Shown piece by piece: positions 29,501 through 38,322 of a stretch of DNA of 64,000 nucleotides (the first letter of the stretch is position 1; every line of letters begins with the position of its first letter). The position numbers were made by a program, and so were the translations under genes. The stretch is taken from the NCBI GenBank assembly GCA_018136815.1, contig CM030937.1, positions 39,506 through 103,505 of the forward strand. Reading direction: 5' to 3'. Below the pieces are notes generated by a model. It saw nothing but the letters and a program-made list of their open reading frames with translations. It was not told the DNA's origin and searched no databases. Source of the stretch: Isochrysis galbana. Its lineage: Eukaryota > Haptophyta > Isochrysidales > Isochrysidaceae.

Positions 29501-31815
29501 TTATGGGCCTATAGTTTCTAGGGTCGCGTGCGTCTCCTTTTTTATAAAGCAGGATGATATCCCCTTCCCTCATAGTGTACGGGATTAGGCCTGTGTCGAA
29601 GGTTTGGTTGTAGAGGTCTGTTAGGATCGGTGCAACTAGTTTTTCGTGTGCCTTGTATACTTCCGCCGGGATCCCGTCCGGGCCCGCGCTTTTGCCTGGG
29701 CCTATGCCTCGAATGGCTTGGGTGGTCTCGTCTACAGTGATGCGCCCCTCCAATCGGCGTTTATCGAGTTCGGTGAGGGGCCTATCGGATAGAGTAATTT
29801 CCAGTTCGGGTTCCCGCCTCGATTCCTTGGGGGAGTACAGCCAGGCGTAGTACCTTCTGAATTCTCTTCGGATGCCGTCGTCGGTCGTGGTCGTAAAGTG
29901 GTCGGCGTGTCTGGGGTTGTTCCAGTCGCTGGTCTTGTATATTTCTTTGATGTTCCCGTTCCATTTCTGTTGCCTGAGTTTTCTGAAGAATTCCCTAGAG
30001 TGGAGGTCTTCTCGTCGGAGATTGTCGTAAATAGGGAGGTGCCTTAAGGGCGTCTTGCCGCGTTCGTCCGCCAGTTTACGGTTGGTTTCTGCGATCTCCC
30101 TCGTGAGATCTGCGTCTGGCCCCTTTTTGATGAGTTTTATGTTGAGCGTCGCGATTGTTTTTTCCAGTGTAGATTGGATAGTGGGCGTTCTCCTGGCTCG
30201 CGTTTCTTCCCTGAGGAAGGTGGCTACGAGCGCTTTTGCGCTCGCCCATTCTTCGGCTAGATCACCGCCTTCTCGCGCGTTGCTTTGCGCCCTACGGAAG
30301 AGGAGTTCCACCACCTTTGCGGCTCCGTCTTCTCGGATGATCTCCGCATCGATGGGTAGGTCGTAGTTGCGGTTTGGTCTGTAGCACGGCGTTTCGAAGG
30401 CGGCTAGCAATGGTAGGTGGTCGGAGGCCGCCCTCCCTGTGAACAGGTCTGGGCTGGGCCCCAATTTGTGCCATTGGAATTTGTCTGTGGATCGGCTGTG
30501 GTATAGCCGGTCTATTCTCGTGTGGATGGTATGTGCTAGGCGTGTGAAGCCTGTGTTCGGTCCCAGCTTCATGGTTCTGTGTGCGTCCTGTAGGCCGGCG
30601 TTTTTTATAAGGGTTCTCCATTTGTCCCCGTGCACATTGGCATAGGGTGCCGGCCCCGTGCCTGCCGTGTCGGTCTCTACGTTGTCCACGCAATTGAAGT
30701 CGCCTCCCATTAGGGTCGGGGTAATGATACTTTCCGCTACGTATTGCTCGTGGCGAAGTTTTTCTATTTGGGCGCCCCTCGAATTTGGGTTGGCGCTCAG
30801 GTATACGGAAAGGATACGGTATAGTTTTTCGTCTATCTCGATATCTACCTTTATGCATCTTCCTTTTATGATTTCCACTACAGAGTCTACTCTAGGGGTC
30901 ACCCTGGCGCACGTTTCGCGAATCGCGATTGCTACTCCGCTTGCCGGGTCCGCTAGCTCTCCCGGCGAGTCAAACCAGTGCCAGCCTAGGAGGTTCGCCG
31001 TTCTGTACGATCGGCGATGCGAGCCATCTTCGTATGCGTGCAGCTCTTGGAGAAGGAGTATGTCTACACCCGCCTTACGCGCTTGAGAGAGCACCGCGGC
31101 TAGTTTGCCGCCTTTGGTGCCGTTGACGTTGTACGTCGCGACCCTGACCGGTCCCTCACGGCAAGCAGTCAACAGATCCTTGGCCGGAGATGATGACATT
31201 TCGAGGAGTGCGCAACTGCGGAGCCGGCGGCGGGGGCGGAGGTGGGGGCCACAGTAGGGAGCAGCGGCCGGAGGAGGCGGGAGGGGGGCGGGAGGGGGGC
31301 GGGAGGGGCGGGAGGGGGCGGGAGGGGGGCGGAGGGGTACCTGTGACGAGGCCGAGACGGGACACGTAGAGAGACGCTGCGTCTGCCGCCGCCGCCGGAG
31401 GAACCACGCGCCGCGCGCATGACGCCCCCCGCACGACGCGGAGCGCGACTTCGCCGGATCGAGACGCGCGCGCGTGTGCGCGCGAGGGGATGCTGGACCA
31501 GGAGCTGGCACGGGAGGCGCTCTGCGCGTACCTGTGCCACTCGGAGTCGACGTGCCTCGTGCGTGTGACGGACGAGAACCTGGAGTGGGTGGTGAGGATG
31601 GCGCCGTTTGGGCGGAGTTGACTGGTTGTCGAAAACTGGAGTTGACTGGTTGAAAAAGAAAACAAATAACCTGACAATAATATGAGAACACTTTGTAATT
31701 GTAACAATAGACCAAAAAGAAAACAAATAACCTTGCAATAATAATATTGGGCCTTGTAATTGTACAGACTGAAAAGAAAACAAATAACCTGGCCCTCTTT
31801 TGACGGAACGCGACT
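26528..31815 (-). mobile_element. LINE copy 2, near full length, lacking ORF1
   Basis: It runs on the minus strand from AAGTCGCGTTCCGTCAAAAG (31815) to a T-rich tail at about 26528. The 5' UTR (31200-31815) has three imperfect copies of a unit containing TTATTTGTTTTCTTTT (about 31650, 31718 and 31775) and a G-rich minisatellite of GGCGGGAGGG units (31265-31337). The 3' UTR (26852-26528) ends GCGGCGAGATTATTAAGAAG before the T run. No flanking duplication was found. Compared with copy 1, the whole ORF1 is missing. Confidence 0.85.
26853..31199 (-). CDS. LINE ORF2: endonuclease and reverse transcriptase, intact
   Basis: The ATG at 31199 (MSSSPAKDLL) gives 1,448 residues with no stop. The order is apurinic-type endonuclease (about 15-245; VRVATYNVNGTKGG, LLLQELHAYE, MGGDFNCVDN, SDHLPLLAAF), reverse transcriptase (about 500-790; GMPQGCPLSPL near 695, QFADDTAL near 733), a long C-terminal region, and a CCHC-type knuckle CRLCGKHRENSTHLARC near 1286 as in zf-RVT proteins. 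The layout suits L1-like elements; clade is not settled. All catalytic motifs look intact, so it could be a source of activity for the local non-autonomous families. The frame upstream of 31199 is open but is UTR-like. Confidence 0.9.
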   Translation of the reverse strand: MSSSPAKDLLTACREGPVRVATYNVNGTKGGKLAAVLSQARKAGVDILLLQELHAYEDGSHRRSYRTANLLGWHWFDSPGELADPASGVAIAIRETCARVTPRVDSVVEIIKGRCIKVDIEIDEKLYRILSVYLSANPNSRGAQIEKLRHEQYVAESIITPTLMGGDFNCVDNVETDTAGTGPAPYANVHGDKWRTLIKNAGLQDAHRTMKLGPNTGFTRLAHTIHTRIDRLYHSRSTDKFQWHKLGPSPDLFTGRAASDHLPLLAAFETPCYRPNRNYDLPIDAEIIREDGAAKVVELLFRRAQSNAREGGDLAEEWASAKALVATFLREETRARRTPTIQSTLEKTIATLNIKLIKKGPDADLTREIAETNRKLADERGKTPLRHLPIYDNLRREDLHSREFFRKLRQQKWNGNIKEIYKTSDWNNPRHADHFTTTTDDGIRREFRRYYAWLYSPKESRREPELEITLSDRPLTELDKRRLEGRITVDETTQAIRGIGPGKSAGPDGIPAEVYKAHEKLVAPILTDLYNQTFDTGLIPYTMREGDIILLYKKGDARDPRNYRPITLLQSDYKILAKVLTNRLSKVVGNIISDNQLGFVPRRLISEATHLLQLTRAYLDETGEPGLLLALDWEKAFDRVSWEFYHLALRLLNFGPDFQHLAKALTSEAARPVRTIKINGGRSYPFTIGSGMPQGCPLSPLTFLLTTEALTRAINNDPDIQGVNLNGYELKISQFADDTALITSDYTSLKRALMWVRTHERATGGKTNEAKFQGIRMGSQRLRKPPWDMRKYNWIENDQYLTVLGVPLGAPEALKPFWKKLADKVDNKAARLAPITRHMTIFGRTNIANFIIYGTPRYWMQTLAAPTWFHGRIQKAADKILWESPYTGKITKWVRHPQYPVHDAECASRTMGIGLLHWTTHVKALQTKWILNYLNARKAIWKHALDAWFCRTGLGRGAVLSSIPTKTLTRSIRGNPALPAFWKDALVNFRTLNIRRTRLTREGALSQPIWHNPHDPPPLKRGAWISLWESLQTHVAHNIYKNEDLTEPYTREDCAQYLEHLPEIFDHKGSRINKTEFLDSWERVVQHVSHLLEKANETPPHDPAPAEPSAGSPSALASPLEVSRETKVSESDTYITRMNNIWIYTNTNYLGETTDTTEVAKPGEEDHYYVPAKWENGLKGPKHLEFPLADEYALNEKTQLDQITVSDITRELKGDGPRNKPQPAREAWARKLDLTHDEWKHVAKLYTHPLLKHTDKHLHFKHVTHRRLGTRNRFAAATTTRCRLCGKHRENSTHLARCPSTLPIFQTIEAVAGYTPAKDRSTTQKIKDRLFAYPNSPTPDSLKALYLIAWRYIISDFYKVEFENHTFHHIPVIERVLSRFTALVRGREPPDNFLTARTRKASLGRKPKIKSPHDLSAPVFLTNNKGALVMSTNLSLVAEALNIAERLA

Positions 31816-32357
31816 TCGCCCCGACCCCGACCATCCCAACCCGCCCTTTGCAAGATTCGCCCTCACCCAAACTCGGCATCGAGAACCAGGACCAGCTCAC
31901 TGACGCGGCCGTCCACGCGTGGCGGATGAGCCTCTGCATTGAGGCTGCTTTCGCGTCTCTCCTCTCTCTCATCGTCGCAATCGGGCACGCAGCAGCTTCT
32001 GGGCCGTTGGCCGTTGGTCGTTGCAGCACTCCAGTGCGGAACGCTAAATCTTCGGCTTCGGAACGACCCCAAGTCGCGGCCATGATTGCACATTCATGCT
32101 GAGGTGCTCTGGTGCACGCCCGCCTTCGGGCTCTGCCAGCGTCTCTGCAGGGCCTGCGGGGACATCTTCACCCGCGCCTTCACCTGCGTGCAGCATTGGC
32201 CAGCGGCTTAGTGCAGGGGCCCATATTTCCAGTTTTATGATTTTCTCATTATGTGCTGAGACAGCGGCGTTGCGCGTGTGACTTCTCCCTCTCCTCTGAT
32301 CATCCTAGAATACGCCATGACTTCAAAAACACATCGCGGCCTACACCCTACATCTTG
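31816..32357. other. Spacer between the LINE and the PhyH gene
   Basis: A minus-strand frame is open across 31816-32083, continuing into LINE 5' sequence, with no recognisable domain. No gene called. Confidence 0.4.
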
Positions 32358-33557
32358 TCACAGCTCGTCGGGTCCGGTCCACACATGTGCCTCACCCGTG
32401 AAGGGGGTTCCGTCCCCGGTATTGACAGTGGTAGCTGCTGTAGTATTTATAGTGTGATTTCCTACTATGTTGGCTCCATCTAGTGGTTGGGACTCATCCC
32501 AGTCCCAGGAATCCAGGCCAACCAATTTCCTTCCTAGTGGCGTGAGCTCAGCTGGCTTACTATTGTTCTCACCCGGAGGTCGATGAGGCAGTTGGTCCTC
32601 TCGAGGATCCTGGTCAAGAAGGGGCAGGCGCATCTCCCAACGCTCGATTCGTCTCTCGCGACTCTGTCTCCGTAGCTCCACAGTGTCATCGAAATAAGCG
32701 AGCGTCCCAGCGTCACTCATTCCAAGGGGTGTGTGCGACGGCCGGTGCGCTCCAACAAACGGCGATGCATCGACAGGCAACATGGTCACGTAAGCGGAAA
32801 CACGTGGTTGGTACCCACGATTTGGAGTTGGACCGTGGGGAAGTGCCGAATGCCAGATCACAAGTGACCCTGCCATGCCACCAACAGGGATTGCATCGGC
32901 CTCAACATCATCTGGAACCTCGTTGCGTACGATCCTATTCGATGGGCCAGTCGTCCAATTGGTGGCATCACGCGAGCCGAAGGACTCTAAACGCCTATGG
33001 AATCGTGGCACCAGATGGAGAGCTCCTTGTTCCGTCGATGTGTCCTCCAAGTACACAACTCCCTGAACTGCGAAAGGTAGCGGCCACGCCGTAGGCCGAA
33101 TATCGATGTCCCAATGCAGCCCTTTGTGAACATCGCCTGGGTTGGACCATGCTGGGAACGTATCATTCTGGGGCGGCTTGAAGTGTGCACGATCGCAGGT
33201 CACGTATAGCGCTCGTGTGCCATATATGTCGGAGAATACGCCGTGCAGTAAGGGCAGCTGTCGTATCGCCCAGAGTGAAGAGTGATGGAACATTTGAACC
33301 ATGCCAGACGGGCCGTGGTGAGGCTTCGTGCCATCCGGGTGTGTGTCCTTGTAGATGTCGAGCGTATTGAGATACCAAGTGGATGGTTCGCTGTCGTTTG
33401 CGCCAATAAACTCGCGTATTGCCCTCGCGGCGCCTGCGGCCAGATCTGGTGGGACGATGCGCGGGACAACCAAGAAGCCATCGCGCTCCCAGCTCGAGTA
33501 CTGTGCTTCCGTGAGGGTGGTGAGCTCCCACGTACGCGTTGGCCAGACCACCGCCAT
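32358..33557 (-). CDS. Phytanoyl-CoA dioxygenase (PhyH)-like Fe(II)/2-oxoglutarate enzyme
   Basis: 399 residues from ATG 33557. The N-terminus LTEAQYSSWERDGFLVV is the classic PhyH start. The iron site is HWDID (about 150) with the distal His in WHSALPHG (about 239), and a following Arg (YQPRVSAY, about 253) would bind 2-oxoglutarate. The last 120 residues (RERRIERWEMRLPLL onward) are an extension of unknown role. The substrate cannot be read from sequence. The frame upstream holds a plausible extra exon (33787-33585, ending CEQ before GTTCTC) that could splice to 33493, but the PhyH-like start at 33557 would then be intronic, so I kept the single-exon model. Confidence 0.8.
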   Translation of the reverse strand: MAVVWPTRTWELTTLTEAQYSSWERDGFLVVPRIVPPDLAAGAARAIREFIGANDSEPSTWYLNTLDIYKDTHPDGTKPHHGPSGMVQMFHHSSLWAIRQLPLLHGVFSDIYGTRALYVTCDRAHFKPPQNDTFPAWSNPGDVHKGLHWDIDIRPTAWPLPFAVQGVVYLEDTSTEQGALHLVPRFHRRLESFGSRDATNWTTGPSNRIVRNEVPDDVEADAIPVGGMAGSLVIWHSALPHGPTPNRGYQPRVSAYVTMLPVDASPFVGAHRPSHTPLGMSDAGTLAYFDDTVELRRQSRERRIERWEMRLPLLDQDPREDQLPHRPPGENNSKPAELTPLGRKLVGLDSWDWDESQPLDGANIVGNHTINTTAATTVNTGDGTPFTGEAHVWTGPDEL

Positions 33558-33853
33558 CCAGCAAAGGGTGGAGAATTGAGAGAACCTGCTCGCAGGCCAG
33601 GAACCACGCTGCGTCCTGAGTAGCAGCGACGCAACGGGCGAGAGCAGCGGCGCTTGTCGGAAGGGCGGCGGCCGCGGACGGACGCCCTCCGCAGCCAGTG
33701 GTCGAGTTGGGGCGGGGCCCGGGGGGCGGGGGCGGAGACGAACGAACAGGTTGTGTGCGTCCGAGGGGTGGGTAATGTTTTAGCATGGCTACTCCTACCC
33801 CGGCCACCTAAAAGGACTTCTGATATGTACTCTAGAGAAGAGTACTCTAGAGC

Positions 33854-34320
33854 CTAGCTGGGAAACACGAGTTTACCGTGTTTCTACAAAAGCCAAACAC
33901 AGCCGTGTTTTGCCGTGTTTCAAACCCCCTCCTGTTTGGCCACCGTGTTTATAGCAGCTAGCGGCGTGCGCGAGCGCGCGCGCCCTGCGCGTGGCGCGCT
34001 GCCGTGCGCACCCAACGAGCACTTTTGCTATTATTAGACAAATAACTTGCGCACGGTTTCCTCACTTGGCACTTGGACTAGCACCCTCGTCACCAATCCA
34101 ATCATCTTCGTCGTCATCATCGTCGTCGCTGTCCCACTTCGCAACATCAGGAGTCCATCCAGCACTTTGCACACGCATCTGCACTTCCATCGACTCGTGG
34201 CAGTAGACAAGCTTATCTGCGACGTGATGGCTCATACTCGACCGAGCTTGCGAGTGAATCTGTCCATACACCCGCTTGGCGTAATCGCGTGCATGAAGCT
34301 GTGGGGACTCTAGAGTCTAG
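33854..34320 (-). mobile_element. hAT element remnant (terminal repeat and transposase C-terminus)
   Basis: The left end reads CCTAGCTGGGAAACACG at 33854, followed by several GTGTTT words like those at 25478-25582. The transposase end points toward this terminus (34298-34062). The other end is not identified. Confidence 0.55.
34062..34298 (-). pseudogene. hAT transposase C-terminal fragment
   Basis: The minus frame encodes RVYGQIHSQARSSMSH, then ADKLVYCHESMEVQMR and an acidic tail with a run of aspartates. The IHS-x-x-R-x-x-x-S and DKLVY-x-H pattern is the region just C-terminal to the dimerisation core in many hAT transposases. It is 5'-truncated near 34300. Confidence 0.6.
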
Positions 34321-35039
34321 TGGCCGGGCCATGACAGGCATGCAACGCCATAGTACTTGTACTTGTGGTTTATGGCGCCATGCCCATGCCAACGCCCACC
34401 GCCGCGACAATCTTCGTATCGCCGGTCGCGATATCGCTCATGTGTGGATTGCGACTGGGACAGCGAAGATGCGTGCACATAGGGGGCGCGCACCTGGACA
34501 ACTTTGTCAGCTGGCACGCCGTGCGCACATCGACTTCCCCCGCGCGGGGAACCGTGCGTGCGCCCCCGCGCGGGGAGATCCAACCAGACGCCCAGAGGGA
34601 CGCCCCTGTGAACGATGGGGCTTTCTACGTGAAAGGGGTCGAAGTATTACGCCAAAATTCCATTACTCACCCCCGACTCACCCCCGACTCAGAGCCCCGA
34701 TCCCCCCCCCCCCCCCGTTCCCTACGCCCCCGCCTCTCTCCCCCTTCGCCTCCCTCCTCGCCTCTCTTCGCCCCCCTCTCCTCCTCCTCTCGCCTCACCG
34801 CCACCACACTCACGTTCGCAGCCCCCTCCGCCCACGAGCAGCCCCCCCCCCCCCCCCCCATGACCGACACAGCGACACGCACGCCCAGGTACCAGACCTT
34901 GCAAGACATCTTCTTCGAAGACAGCGACGTCCTTCCGTGCCCGTGACGGCGGTGCGGAAACTTCCATGCGCACGCACGGAGTCCCCCGCGGGGAGAGGGA
35001 GGCACACGCATCTCGGCCTAGTGTGATTGCAACTCATCA
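34321..35039. other. GC-rich, low-complexity spacer
   Basis: Contains C runs (34707-34719 and 34842-34859), a GCGCACGC hairpin-like block near 34490-34570, and long proline/serine-rich frames that I take as composition artefacts. No gene called. Confidence 0.5.
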
Positions 35040-35368
35040 TGCACACGGTCCTCGCACGCGTCACGGACCTCGCCACCCAAGATCAGCCAAGCGACATCGT
35101 CGCCTGTCAGAAGAACGACATCGACAATAGGATCGAAGAGGAGGTGTGTGAGAAAAAGACGAAAAGGATGAAAACTCAGTAGCTTTGGGGTTACCGTGTG
35201 TTTTGGGGAAGGGGGGGGGGGAGTTGCTATGCTCACGTCCTTGATTAGCTTTGTACTCATCTTTGTGATAATAATACCATGGAGACTGGTTGAAAAAGAA
35301 AACATGCACCTCTGGGTGAAAAAAAATAATCACCTGGCCCTCTTTCCTCTTTTGACGGAACGCGACTT
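35040..35368 (+). repeat. R1 repeat block, third copy
   Basis: Shares the VLARVTDLATQDQPSD reading frame with 7640-7740, then the GGGTTACCG and TTAGCTTTGTACTCATC segments, and ends in TTTTGACGGAACGCGACT. A family F fragment follows almost directly at 35393. Confidence 0.75.
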
Positions 35369-35392
35369 TTGTGGCGCCCGCCGACGCTGGCA

Positions 35393-35770
35393 TCGGTACT
35401 ATCACGACACCCCTCAGCGCACCTGCCCGTACGCCTTGACGTGTGTTGATGCCACAGATACATACACATACACCTATGCCTGCATGCACCCACCCCTTCA
35501 AATCTCCCCCCTCGCAGATCCCCGGCTCCAATTATAACTCGCCGCAAGTTACACGTTACGATAAGGGAAAACCCAGTGAGGCGACACGACCTACGTCGGG
35601 CGACTCACCAGGGAAAAGCACCGGGGGGGGGGGAGGGGGGGGCGGTTGAACCTCTCGTCAAAAGAAGAAGAACGGCCCTTACCGGCTCGCGCCGTGAGCC
35701 GTGAGCGGTGCCCTCGAAAAATAAGTGACTGCGATCCGAGTAGCCTGCGCCACAGGGTGGGCATCGCCGA
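35393..35770 (-). repeat. Family F fragment (tail side)
   Basis: Matches 3952-4255: ACTATCACGACACCCCTCAG, the TCAAATCTCCCCCCTCGCA segment, the GGGAAAACCCA segment and the post-poly-G AACGGCCCTTAC segment. No flanking duplication was found. Confidence 0.75.
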
Positions 35771-35939
35771 AAGTGGCTGTGGCGGCCGCGCTGTCCTCTG
35801 GCAGGCAGGCAATCAAACAGCGATGGCCGCCATCGCCATCCCTACTAGTAACAAGTAGTTCTGATCTTTCACTTAAAAATGAAAAGCATATAATTTCTCG
35901 TGAGTAGCTCGTCTCCCCCCCTCACTTCTCACTGTGCTG

Positions 35940-36055
35940 TGCAGGCCCGCCCCCCGAAACCAAAGACCAAGGAATGAGGAAGGTAGCGGAAGGGAAGTGA
36001 ACGTGTGGGGTAAGGGCGATGGCGCGAGGCAGCACCGTGAGTGCGATGGGACCCC
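35940..36055 (+). repeat. Family T repeat, copy 2 (diverged)
   Basis: CCCCCCGAAACCAAAGACC, then GTGTGGGGTAAGGGCGATGG, in the same order as at 49210-49280. Confidence 0.5.
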
Positions 36056-36147
36056 CTGTCACTAGCAGTAGTAGCCTGGATCTTCAATATGCTTTTTTAT
36101 GATGTGCAATCTGAGAGAGTAGTTTCCCGGCAAAATCTGATCGTACG

Positions 36148-37410
36148 TCAATCATGACGAGAGCGCCTCGGTGATCGCACACGTCGTACCACCAACACCG
36201 CGAGCGCTAGGAGAACGCAGAAGAATAAGAGGGTGTTCCCGAGTGATCTTGTGGGTGGAGAGGGAGCCGCCGCAATGCTCAAAGAAGGCACTCTTCGTGA
36301 AAGCACAACGCTTCCTTGGCCCATAACACAGTGCCGAAGGAAAAGCGTCGATGCCTTTCGACACCCTTCACCATTGACAGGCGTGCACCTTTCAACAACC
36401 TCGAGATCGATGTCAAACGAGATGAACCCGCAGTTGTTCAATTTGGCGGTGTCATAACTGATTGACGCGCAGACCTCCGAGTTGGTTGAGGCGTCCCAAC
36501 GCAGAGCTACATTTGGAATCCCCGCGACGGTGGCTTGAAGTCGATTCGACCGAAACATGTAGATGAGTTCGCGCAATAGTCGAGAATGCGCAGTGATGAT
36601 GACTGGGTGTCGCTCGCTCCTTGCCGCAGCAATATCCTCAAAGGCGGCAGTGAACACATCTCCAAGCCGCCGAGTGAGCGGCTCAAAGGCTTCCGCAAAG
36701 TCCGGATCACTGAGCTCAGCCGCTGCTCGCAACCGCAGGCCATCGGGTATACGCCGGCGGTCATCATACGCGCCAGCATGCTTCGACAGCGTCAGGCGCG
36801 AGTAGCCGACCTCCCACAACCATTGTGCATCAGCCGCCTCCACCACCGTCTCAATTGCCTGGGCTTGTGCAGCTAGCACTGAAGCAGTGATCGGATCGGA
36901 AGCTGAGTCGTTGCGCGACGTCGTGCCAGAGGCAGCTGGATGCTCGATACCCCCATCGCTTCTCAGCGGCAATGGCATGCAGTCGGCATGGTGACACGTC
37001 TCTTGCAAGGCTGGGACCACGGTAATCTTCACCTCGTGTCTCGCGTCGAGCAGAGGCCGAGTGGCATAGAGGCACGTGTCGATCGCCCGGCGCAGGTTGC
37101 TAACTAATATGGATGGGGCCGGGCAGGTGAGCCCGGAAGCGCACACGAGCAGCCCAAACAAACCGTCTGTGGAGCTCGAGGCCTCATCCTCACCATGCTG
37201 CTGTTGGAGCGATCGAAGCAAGAGCGCCTGGCTGATCCCTTGTACGGAGAGGGGCGAGTCGGTGAAGCGAGCCTCGTCAGCGAGTGCGCGCACCGACGGC
37301 TCGTCCATCCCGTCATTTCGAGCTGACTTTTGCGCCGCGTTCCATTGTGACTCACCGTGCCGGATGTAGTGGACGCGCAGCCGGCGCATCGCGGCCGACG
37401 GTGGCGCCAT
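36148..37410 (-). CDS. Histidine phosphatase (phosphoglycerate-mutase-like), tail-anchored
   Basis: ATG at 37410 (MAPPSAAMRRLRVHYIRHGES) gives 420 residues; an in-frame GTG seven codons upstream is not needed. The catalytic RHG motif is at about residues 14-16, the second arginine is in SNLRRAIDT, and the distal catalytic histidine is in ITAHSRLLREL (about 270). The C-terminus has one hydrophobic segment (TLLFFCVLLALAVLVV, about 392-407) followed by a basic tail, so the enzyme is probably tail-anchored with its active site in the cytosol. The segment between about 105 and 210 has a low-complexity insert. The substrate may be a sugar phosphate, a phosphoprotein or other; not decided by sequence. 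Intron-free. Confidence 0.8.
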   Translation of the reverse strand: MAPPSAAMRRLRVHYIRHGESQWNAAQKSARNDGMDEPSVRALADEARFTDSPLSVQGISQALLLRSLQQQHGEDEASSSTDGLFGLLVCASGLTCPAPSILVSNLRRAIDTCLYATRPLLDARHEVKITVVPALQETCHHADCMPLPLRSDGGIEHPAASGTTSRNDSASDPITASVLAAQAQAIETVVEAADAQWLWEVGYSRLTLSKHAGAYDDRRRIPDGLRLRAAAELSDPDFAEAFEPLTRRLGDVFTAAFEDIAAARSERHPVIITAHSRLLRELIYMFRSNRLQATVAGIPNVALRWDASTNSEVCASISYDTAKLNNCGFISFDIDLEVVERCTPVNGEGCRKASTLFLRHCVMGQGSVVLSRRVPSLSIAAAPSPPTRSLGNTLLFFCVLLALAVLVVRRVRSPRRSRHD

Positions 37411-37473
37411 TGCTTCGAGGTGGGGTTTCACAGCAACTATCGTTCCTACAGTTTTATCATCCTGAAGGCCGGG

Positions 37474-37512
37474 CGAGTGGCGAGACTATTAAGAAGTTTT
37501 TTTTAGATGCCC
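37474..37512 (+). repeat. LINE/SINE 3'-tail motif in the histidine-phosphatase promoter
   Basis: GGCGAGACTATTAAGAAG followed by eight T, matching the 3' end of LINE copy 2 and of family G. It lies 64 bp upstream of the start codon at 37410. Confidence 0.6.
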
Positions 37513-38322
37513 AACGGTGCATCCACCGTTACAAACGACGCCTTCGACCACGGAAGACGAAGAGAGAGAGAGGAGGATTATAACCGTTGATGTTGGCATT
37601 CGCGGATGCAACACGCATCACTGGCTGAGGAGCATTAGGCTGAGACTTCGGCGGGGGCGCCCTCTCCCTCCCACTTCGGCGGCGTGGGTCGTGGGTCGTG
37701 GGTTTGCCATGCTCCGATCAGTCGCGGCGGCGGCCTGGGCGGCGGGAGAGCACAGGAGAGGGGAGGAGCGACACGCGCTCCATGGACCTATCGGTTTAAC
37801 TATAAGTTGCGAAGTAATCCAGCAGGCTATCAAACGCTAAGAAATGCTCATTTGCACACGCACACGCCGCAGAAAATCTTCCTCCCCGCTAGCAAGTCAA
37901 ACGCACTGCGGGCAGTCGACGCCTACTTGAAGTAGTACCTATGCGAGAGGTGTGAAGCAGGCGTCGCCTACATGGGGTTAGCGAGCGGCAGCTCTATGCG
38001 AGAGGTGTGACTACACACTGCACATGCCTCGTAGTTCTGCGAGACCAATTGAGGCGTGGTGGCTTTGCTTCAAGCGCATCGATTTATAGGCGCCCTCATC
38101 AACCACGTCCGCGCCGCACAACTCCGACCAAAATGGCGTGGCGAAGAGGATGTGGCGAGACACATCAATGCTATCGATGGCCGAGTTGATCCGCGCTAAG
38201 CTACCCTCCCCCCAACGACCAGCATGTGGTCTACTAAAAAAACCGTCACCACCTGCGTCGAACAAGCGACGCACCAACAACCAATAGCAACGGCATGGAG
38301 AGAGCGTATGTTCTCTTCTCCA
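37513..38322. other. Spacer
   Basis: No gene called. A minus-strand open frame at 38011-38280 lies just downstream of the hydrolase stop codon and is probably 3' UTR. A GTGGGTCGTGGGTCGTGGGT microrepeat occurs at about 37685. Confidence 0.4.

Noticed and set aside
31200-31853. 218-residue N-terminal extension of LINE ORF2
   Set aside because: It translates 5' UTR repeats and a G-rich minisatellite; the endonuclease begins just after the Met at 31199.
38011-38280. Minus-strand ORF downstream of the hydrolase
   Set aside because: No domain or start; it lies directly after the stop codon of a well-supported gene and is probably UTR.
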